From: [Eubacterium] yurii subsp. margaretiae ATCC 43715
GTDB lineage: Bacteria > Bacillota > Clostridia > Peptostreptococcales > Filifactoraceae
Length of the DNA: 64,000 nt
Direction of reading: 5' to 3'
Assembly: GCA_000146855.1 (NCBI GenBank)
Contig: GL405246.1
Coordinates: 840,847-904,846 of the forward strand
Position 1 is the stretch's first letter. Each line of letters opens with the position of its first letter. Shown here piece by piece: positions 57,885-64,000 of the stretch. The position numbers and the translations under genes were made by a program. The notes under the pieces were generated by a model. It ran no database searches, was not told the DNA's origin, and saw only the letters and a program-made list of their open reading frames with translations.

Positions 57885-58658
57885 ATGGAAACAGTATTAA
57901 AGGTTGAGTCACTTAAAAAATATTACGGAAATGAATCAAATCTAACGAAGGCATTGGACAACATTTCTTTTCAGGTGCTTAAAGGAGAGTTTCTTGGTAT
58001 AATGGGAAGTAGCGGTTCAGGTAAGACTACTTTGCTCAACTGCCTTGCTACTATCATCGCTCCTACAGAGGGTATAATTAAGATGTCGGATGAGGATATA
58101 AGCAAACTGAAAGGAGATGAGCTCTCAAATTACAGAGGTAGAAAAATAGGCTATCTATTTCAAAATTTTGAACTTTTGGAGAATTTGACAGGAAGAGAAA
58201 ATATATTGCTCCCACTTTCACTGCATGATGTTTCAGAAAGAGAAAGTATGAAAAGACTGATGATGCTTGTAGAGTATCTGGATATCAAGGATGTACTTGA
58301 CAAATTTCCATCTCAGATGTCAGGAGGTCAAAAGCAGAGGGTATCTGCTGCACGTTCATTGATATTGGATCCTAAGATAGTGTTTGCTGATGAACCTACA
58401 GGAGCATTGGACTCAAAAAATGCGAATATCTTGATGCAAAAACTTTCAGAGCTTAATCAAAAGGAAGAAACTACTATTCTTATGGTTACACATGATATTA
58501 AGGCGGCAAGTTATTGCAATAGAATACTATTCATCCAAGACGGTAAGTTATTTCACGAAATAAGAAGGGATTTTCAAACTGAGAGCCAACAGGATTTTTA
58601 TCATAGAATATTAAAGCTGATGTCTACACTTTCAGGAGGTGAAAGGGATGTTTTTTAA
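57885..58658 (+). CDS. ABC transporter ATP-binding protein, BceA-like
   Basis: 257 residues. Walker A GSSGSGKTTLLNCLA, Q-loop FQNFELL, ABC signature MSGGQKQRVSAARSL, Walker B IVFADEPTGALDS, switch His in LMVTHD. It belongs to the MacB/LolD/Bce group. It is followed by an FtsX-like permease and a response regulator/kinase pair, the layout of bacitracin-type (Bce) peptide-resistance modules. It overlaps the permease start by 11 bases. The ribosome-binding site is aggggg. Confidence 0.92.
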   Translation: METVLKVESLKKYYGNESNLTKALDNISFQVLKGEFLGIMGSSGSGKTTLLNCLATIIAPTEGIIKMSDEDISKLKGDELSNYRGRKIGYLFQNFELLENLTGRENILLPLSLHDVSERESMKRLMMLVEYLDIKDVLDKFPSQMSGGQKQRVSAARSLILDPKIVFADEPTGALDSKNANILMQKLSELNQKEETTILMVTHDIKAASYCNRILFIQDGKLFHEIRRDFQTESQQDFYHRILKLMSTLSGGERDVF

Positions 58659-60692
58659 GCTTGTAGGTGCAAACAGCAGAAGAAATAAAAAGGACAATGC
58701 ACTATATTTTTCTTCAATGCTTATTTCCGTCATTGCATTTTACATCATCTTATCAGTGTCAAATCAAGATGTCATGATATTTTTATCAAAGATGGAAAGC
58801 GATGCTGTACAAAGATTACTTAGTATAATACCTGTATTATATATTATTACCTTGATTATCTTATTTGTCTTGGTATACTTTTCAAGCAGTATCAAGATGG
58901 ATAATAGAAAGCACGAATTAGGAATGTATCTGACCTTGGGCATGAAAAAAGAAAACTGTTTTTGATGCTCTATCTTGAAGATATGCGCAATGACTTGTTG
59001 GCGCTTGCAATAGGTCTTCCTGTTGCCATCATGTTGTCAGAGTTGATAAGTCTTGTTACATCCAAAGTTATAGGTATGGGGATTATAGGGCATAGATTTT
59101 CTTTATCCTTTAGCGCAATTTTATTTACAGTTATAGGATTTTTGACGGTAAAATCACTTGCTACAATTATAATAGCTATAAAAACACTAAGAAAAGAGAT
59201 AGGTGACTTGCTAAACTATAAGCCTATAGCTGTAAAAAAACAACATAGTAAATTTGTCTACATTTTTTCACTGCTCATAGGTCTAATAATGCTTACAAAA
59301 GCATACTATTACGGTATTACAAAATGGGCATGGCAAAACTTTACTCAGATGATGATTACAGTTGCACTTGGAACAATGGGCACTGTACTTATATTTTACG
59401 GAATGAGACTAATCATAGAGTTATTTATAAAAATGAGAACTTCAAAAAGACTGCATAGCTTTAATTTCAGACAGATACAGGAGATAGTCATCAATCGTTC
59501 GACTATTATAGCGCTTTGTTCATTACTTATTTTTGTATCTCTTAGTCTGTTTTCAGTTGGGGTTGCCACATATATGGAGACTACAAAGGATACACCTCAT
59601 ATAATGGACTATACCTTTATCAATGACAGTGAAAACAAAGTGTTTAACGAAGAATCAGTAAGAGCTAAATTAAAAGAAAATAATCTAAACTCATATTTTA
59701 CAGACTTGTTTGAGATAAGATGGGGGCAAACAGGAGAAAATGACTTCTCATATAAAGAGGTAGTTTCCTCTCTTGAAAAGGAAGAAAAGACCTTAGATGT
59801 GGAGATAATGGTGGATGATTTCAAACATATTGACAGCTGTTGTCTGATTTCACTTAGCGGGTATAACAGTATAAGGAAATTGGCAAATCTCCCTCCGGAA
59901 AAACTGGGAAATGATGAAGCAAATTTATATATGTGGGATAATATATTGTTAGACGAAGATGCGATTAACAATGCATTAAAGTCAAATCCCAAGGTAAAAG
60001 TAGTAGATAAGAGCTTAAAACTTGTGGGAGACGTACGGTCTCTACCTATAGTAACTGATCATGCAATAACTCTGCGCTTTGCTCTTGTTGTAAATGACGA
60101 AGTGTTTGATTATTTGACAAAGGGAAATGATGTTAAATATGTAAATGGAGTCTTGGATGCAAAGAGAGTAAAAGAACAAGGTTTGATGAGAGTCATTATG
60201 GACATCAATCAAGTGCTTGACAAGACAAGTCTGGAATATGAGAGCTATATACAAAATATAGGGAGGCAGTTGATTTACATCTTATCATACAGCTATATGA
60301 CAATTTACTTGTCAATAGTATTTTTGGTAGTGGCTAATACTATAATCGGAGTATTGTTCCTTATGAGCCAAAGAACATCATACAAGAGGTATCAGTCACT
60401 TGTGTATCTTGGAGCTACCTACGATGTACTGTGTAAGTCATCACAAAAACAGATAAACAACTTCTTCGGCTTGGCGATTTTTGTTGCAGTTATAAACAGC
60501 TTTTTCGGTGTTATATCGCTTTTTAAAGCTACTTTACCATCGAGTGTGAGGGATGATATAGGCAGTTTAATTATAATTAGCCTGCTTCCTCTTGCCTTGC
60601 TTACGCTTTTTGAATTTATTTACATCCATGTAGTCAAAAAAAGCGGAAACAGTTTTTTGATGACATTGATGGAGCCCAAAAGAGAAGAATAG
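58648..60692 (+). pseudogene. BceB-like FtsX-family permease, frameshifted near codon 100
   Basis: Two reading frames together make one permease of about 680 residues, the BceB size. The first (58648-58965) ends LGMKKENCF-stop. The second takes over in the -1 frame as KKRKLFLMLYLEDMRND and runs to 60692. The join is an A6 tract at about 58945; a seventh A, or a -1 slip, restores the frame. Downstream the protein looks sound: FtsX-type spans near 110-290, an extracellular loop of about 210 residues, and three final spans (YMTIYLSIVFLVVANTIIGVLF etc.). This may be a true mutation, a phase-variable tract or a sequencing error. The start at 58648 follows aggagg. Confidence 0.85.
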
Positions 60693-60720
60693 ATTAGGAA
60701 AGATAAAGGGATGTGTCCGT

Positions 60721-61398
60721 ATGAAACGTATATTGATAGTTGAAGACGAGGTTTTGATAAGAGATGAGCTTGCTTTGATGTTGGAGAAATCAGGATATAA
60801 GGTTGATGTGATAGTCTCATTTAACAATACCACAAGGCAAATCTTGGATTTTGAAACTGACCTTATTTTGCTTGATCTGAATTTGCCTGGAGAAAGCGGA
60901 TTTCAGATTTGTAGAGATGTCAAGGCAAAAAGTTCTTGTCCTATACTTGTTTTGACTTCCCGTGATAAACTTAGCGATGAGATTTACTCACTTAAATTAG
61001 GAGCGGACGAGTATCTTACCAAGCCTTTCAGACGGGAAAAACTACTTGCTCGTATAGAAAATGTACTCAAGAGGTACGAGGGTAGGGCGAATTTGTTGGA
61101 GAGAGATAATTTTCTCCTTGATAAAAACACCTATACACTTTATGTAAACGGCAGTTCAGTAGTATTACCTCAAAATCAAGGCAAGCTGTTGGAGACATTC
61201 TTGACATCAGATAGGGACATAGTATCAAAAGAGGAGCTGAGTCAAAAACTGTGGGGCACAAGTGAGTTTATAGATGAAAATGCTCTACAGGTCAATATGA
61301 CAAGACTCAAAAAGGCTATGAGCGATGCTAAGATGTCGCATAAGATAGAAACTGTAAGGGGACTTGGCTATAAATTGGTCAAAGGTGAAGATTTATGA
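60721..61398 (+). CDS. Response regulator, OmpR/PhoB family, BceR-like
   Basis: 225 residues. The receiver domain has VEDE near the start, the phospho-acceptor Asp in LILLDLNLPGESG, and Lys in YLTKPF. The winged-helix output domain has LLETFLTSDRDIVSKEELSQKLWGTSEFIDENALQVNMTRLKKAM and VRGLGYKL. It presumably activates the adjacent ABC genes. It overlaps the kinase gene by 4 bases (ATGA) and lies 28 bases after the permease. Confidence 0.94.
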   Translation: MKRILIVEDEVLIRDELALMLEKSGYKVDVIVSFNNTTRQILDFETDLILLDLNLPGESGFQICRDVKAKSSCPILVLTSRDKLSDEIYSLKLGADEYLTKPFRREKLLARIENVLKRYEGRANLLERDNFLLDKNTYTLYVNGSSVVLPQNQGKLLETFLTSDRDIVSKEELSQKLWGTSEFIDENALQVNMTRLKKAMSDAKMSHKIETVRGLGYKLVKGEDL

Positions 61399-62405
61399 AA
61401 AACAAGCTCAATTATCTTAGACAGTACATCCCTTGGCTATTGATAATTTTCGGGATTGAGGTATTTAGTGCTATCTTGCTGTGGGTAGCAGATGTTAGAG
61501 CATTTTATTCAATGCTTGTCCTGATGATTTTATTTACTGTCATTGCCATAGGATTGAGCTGCTATATACTGATAAGACTTGAGATAAAAAGAGAAAAGGC
61601 ATTTGCTATATTTCTTTCAAGACTTGATGAAAACTCAAGGCGAGGATTATTAAGTGTATATGGAGAAACACATAAAAAAACTGTAGATATGATAATAAGC
61701 TCTGTTGAAAAAATGCAAGCCCAGATAAAAACAGAGAGCATAAAGTTAAGTGACTATGAAGACTATGTAGAGATATGGGCTCATGAGATGAAGATATCAC
61801 TTTCTCTACTGACTATGATATTGGACAATAATCAAGACAGTCTGACAGGGGATGTAAAATTCAAATTAGACTATATAAGAAATCAGATAGGGGATAAACT
61901 TGCTCAGATTCTATACTATTATAGAATAAGGGGAGAAAAAAGAGACTTCCTCTTTGAAAATTTCAATGTGGCTGAAAGTATCAAAGAGATTTTGGAAGAC
62001 TATATGCCACTACTGAGAGAGAAAAAGTTTGATATTAAGATAAGAGATTTGGACACTAATATCTACAGTGACAAAAGAGGCTTTGAATTTATAATAGCAC
62101 AAATACTAAGTAATGCTATAAAGTATGCAGGAGACAGTCCAAGGCTTGAAATAGTGATTGAAAATCAAAACAACTATACAATGCTCAAGTTTACAGACAA
62201 TGGCTGCGGTGTCAAGGAATGTGACATCAATCATATATTTGAAAAGGGATTTACAGGAGACTCCGGAGATATAAGAAAGAAATCTACAGGTATGGGGCTG
62301 TATCTTGCAAAGCACTTGGCTGATGATTTGAAAATTAAGATTGATGTAAAATCAAAGTGGATGAGGTACTTTGAGATTTCTCTTTATATTAGCTGTAATA
62401 TCTGA
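61395..62405 (+). CDS. Sensor histidine kinase, BceS-like intramembrane-sensing type
   Basis: 336 residues. Two membrane spans (about 14-32 and 38-58) with almost no loop between them are typical of intramembrane-sensing kinases that take their signal from the ABC transporter. The dimerisation motif is EIWAHEMKISLSLL, with the phospho-accepting His. The ATPase domain has QILSNAIKYAG (N box), FTDNGCGVKECD (G1) and STGMGLYLAKHLADDL (G2). It probably phosphorylates the upstream regulator when its transporter meets cell-wall-active peptides. Confidence 0.93.
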   Translation: MKNKLNYLRQYIPWLLIIFGIEVFSAILLWVADVRAFYSMLVLMILFTVIAIGLSCYILIRLEIKREKAFAIFLSRLDENSRRGLLSVYGETHKKTVDMIISSVEKMQAQIKTESIKLSDYEDYVEIWAHEMKISLSLLTMILDNNQDSLTGDVKFKLDYIRNQIGDKLAQILYYYRIRGEKRDFLFENFNVAESIKEILEDYMPLLREKKFDIKIRDLDTNIYSDKRGFEFIIAQILSNAIKYAGDSPRLEIVIENQNNYTMLKFTDNGCGVKECDINHIFEKGFTGDSGDIRKKSTGMGLYLAKHLADDLKIKIDVKSKWMRYFEISLYISCNI

Positions 62406-62546
62406 TGATAATGATTTTATGTTGTAATACCAAGCTCCTTTTAAAAAGTCATATAAAATATTTTATATTGCAATTTGCATTCAAATTGTACAAACTTTAT
62501 AATCAAAATACTTATATGCTAATTTAAAAGTTTTTTAGTATAAAAA

Positions 62547-62586
62547 AATTGCTGATATAACAATCGCTATATCAGCGATTTTATGA
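62547..62586 (+). terminator. Terminator after the BceRS-like pair
   Basis: Stem gctgatat / atatcagc (62551-62576) with a 10-base loop, flanked by A and T runs. The 140 bases before it are AT-rich and carry nothing recognised. Confidence 0.7.
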
Positions 62587-62668
62587 TAAAACATATTGTG
62601 TATTTAGACATATTTATTAAAAAATGAATTGTAAATATTTAATGAATTTTTATAATAGGAAAAATTGT

Positions 62669-62822
62669 TTAATAATTATAGACCTTGTAAATTCTTATTT
62701 TTCTTGAACCTACAGTGATGAGCCAACGTATGCCTGTAATTTTATCATATTCACGTCCGGAATGATTTCTCATTCCTATATTTTGTAAGCCTGTCAACTT
62801 ATTTTTTAAAGTTCTACTATTA
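62669..62822 (-). pseudogene. Probable broken 3' part of the amidase-domain gene
   Basis: Downstream of the stop at 62823 other frames continue with protein-like sequence: DNGKTSTATHTLIIVEL overlapping the end of the ORF, then NKLTGLQNIGMRNHSGREYD and KITGIRWLITVGSRKIRIYK up to a stop at 62669. This suggests one or two frameshifts have detached the C-terminus. Confidence 0.45.
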
Positions 62823-63614
62823 TCAATGTATGAGTAGCTGTTGAAGTTTTACCATTATCAATAAAGGGAAGTGATTAATACTACTCTCTATATCCTTAGA
62901 TTTATTTCTCATCTCTTTTTCACCGGCAACTAGACATTGTGAAATAAAGTTTACACAATCTGTATTCTTCCATATAAGATAATTTTTTTTATAATCCTTC
63001 CAGTATTGTTTTGAATAAGCTATAGCCTTCAGTGCATTTTCTTTCTCTTTCTTTTTTCTAAAATCACTTTCTTCTTCAAGCTTACTCATCTTTATATTTA
63101 ACTCAATATCTTCAATATAAAATAAGGCATAGTCTTTTATATCTTCAGGTAGCTTATCCATATTTTCTTTTAATATAGCGACATTTCTCTCAGCAGTGCC
63201 ATCACCGGTAGCATCATAATCCGGATTTAAATTTTCGTTTATATAAATTGCGATATATTCATATCCGTCGGGCTCATTGGAATGGGAAGTTACAGCTGTT
63301 GCACGATTATATTCTTCATCATCTACAACAAAGTCCAACTTAGATAGGATATTTGATGTAGACTTTTCAATAAGCTCCTTTTCAGACATTTCAGGATGAT
63401 CTTCTTTGTACATCTTATAGACTGATATAAAATCATCCATATTTTCATTAACTTCTTTGATATCTCTTTCAGGTTCCTGAATTGCAGCCTCTTTTCTTAT
63501 TTTGTCTTTTATCTCAGCTATTTGAGCATGTGTAAGCTCCAATGCGAAAACATTTGAAGTAAAGACAAAGAGCAGAGCAAAGACAGGTAAAAAGGTAAAA
63601 ACTCTTCTTGTCAT
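62823..63614 (-). CDS. Secreted protein with truncated amidase-like domain
   Basis: 263 residues. The start at 63614 follows aaaggagg; the longer frame to 63656 does not. A signal peptide MTRRVFTFLPVFALLFVFTSNVFA is visible, then a helical charged region (about 25-190). Near the end AIAYSKQYWKDYKKNYLIWKNTDCVNFISQCLVAGEKEM matches the start of the Amidase_6 domain, in which the DC-x-NF-x-SQ cysteine is catalytic. The domain stops about 40 residues later, where some 100 more are expected. The ORF then ends in unrelated sequence, so it is likely frameshifted and inactive. Confidence 0.65.
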   Translation of the reverse strand: MTRRVFTFLPVFALLFVFTSNVFALELTHAQIAEIKDKIRKEAAIQEPERDIKEVNENMDDFISVYKMYKEDHPEMSEKELIEKSTSNILSKLDFVVDDEEYNRATAVTSHSNEPDGYEYIAIYINENLNPDYDATGDGTAERNVAILKENMDKLPEDIKDYALFYIEDIELNIKMSKLEEESDFRKKKEKENALKAIAYSKQYWKDYKKNYLIWKNTDCVNFISQCLVAGEKEMRNKSKDIESSINHFPLLIMVKLQQLLIH

Positions 63615-63806
63615 AACAGACCTCCTTTTCATCACAAATATCATAATAAACATCAATAAATACGAGTTAAGAACAGATTATACTTAACTTGATACCATTG
63701 TAATATTTGCTGAAAGAAAATTCAAGAAGAGTTTTCATTTTTTAATAAAAGAGTTATATTTTTGTGAAAACTTTATTAGTAAAATGAAAGATTTTTATAA
63801 TAAATT

Positions 63807-64000
63807 TCAATTTGTAACAGTTAAAAGTTGCTCCATTGCATATTTTTCCTTTGTAGAGATGTCTTTCATAAGTTTTGATGCCTGTAGAACATATTTTTTA
63901 TCTTGTGTTTGTCCAATATTTTCAAATAATTCTATTACATTTGACCAATCACTTGCAACTTGATTAAATAAGTCATGTGTTTTGTATACTGTCTCATTTT
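63807..64000 (-). CDS. Partial gene cut by the window edge
   Basis: The last 64 codons of a minus-strand gene, ending KYAMEQLLTVTN-stop. The visible part is helical and charged (THDLFNQVASDWSNVIELFENIGQ, then KYVLQASKLMKDISTKE). No family is recognised; the start lies beyond 64000. Confidence 0.55.
   Translation of the reverse strand, partial: NETVYKTHDLFNQVASDWSNVIELFENIGQTQDKKYVLQASKLMKDISTKEKYAMEQLLTVTN

Noticed and set aside
58940-58965. Programmed -1 ribosomal frameshift in the permease
   Set aside because: In the zero frame the tract reads ATG-AAA-AAA-GAA, which is not an X-XXY-YYZ slippery site; no downstream stimulatory hairpin or upstream Shine-Dalgarno spacing was evident. Not excluded, but not the first choice.

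Overview
The window is a stretch of chromosome from a very low-GC Gram-positive anaerobe, most likely a Clostridia-class organism and possibly an oral Peptostreptococcaceae relative. The basis is AT-rich intergenic DNA, Firmicutes gene clusters (rimP-nusA-ylxR-ylxQ-infB-rbfA-nrnA-truB-ribF; yceD-rpmF), an alaS T-box, a glmS ribozyme, a CBS-type manganese pyrophosphatase and a tyrosine phenol-lyase. The taxon is an inference. I see no rRNA, tRNA, CRISPR array or prophage.

Layout. 0-10 kb: water-forming NADH oxidase type flavoprotein; a minus-strand pair (CBS pyrophosphatase plus an unknown membrane protein); an ACT/UPF0210 pair; bioY with a possible BirA site; an Rpn-type nuclease gene with a remnant of a second copy. 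10-23 kb: yceD-rpmF, glmS under its ribozyme, ychF, yitT, aspS plus a phosphopantetheinyl transferase, ydbC, a FliK-like protein, an RsuA/RluB-type pseudouridine synthase, an alcohol dehydrogenase and asnS. 23-30 kb: cation/proton antiporter, Cys-rich protein, padR with DUF2812, and a tyrosine uptake and degradation pair (NSS transporter, tyrosine phenol-lyase). 30-41.5 kb: a candidate short RNA, then the nusA-infB translation operon ending in ribF, followed by clpE. 41.5-52 kb: an sdpRI-type autorepressor and immunity pair with a clear operator, a zinc-ribbon protein, T-box-alaS, der-recX and a Lon-like protease. 52-64 kb: small membrane protein, aldo/keto reductase and flavodoxin, a lipoprotein, mgtE behind a short proline-rich upstream ORF, a Bce-like peptide-resistance module whose permease is frameshifted, a damaged amidase-domain gene, and a gene cut by the right edge.

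The signals most worth following are: (1) the 20-codon ORF upstream of mgtE (57135..57197, minus) followed by a hairpin that reaches the mgtE Shine-Dalgarno, resembling in logic the proline-rich mgtL leader of enterobacteria; (2) a family of about 125-bp elements with TIRs atactaaa/tttagtat and a related 111-bp element with perfect 12-bp TIRs, present in several intergenic regions; (3) a promoter-to-terminator unit with no ORF upstream of rimP; (4) the sdpR operator directly after its -10 box; (5) the A-tract frameshift in the BceB-like permease.

No search tools were used. Family names rest on recognised motifs and gene order; starts were chosen from visible ribosome-binding sites.
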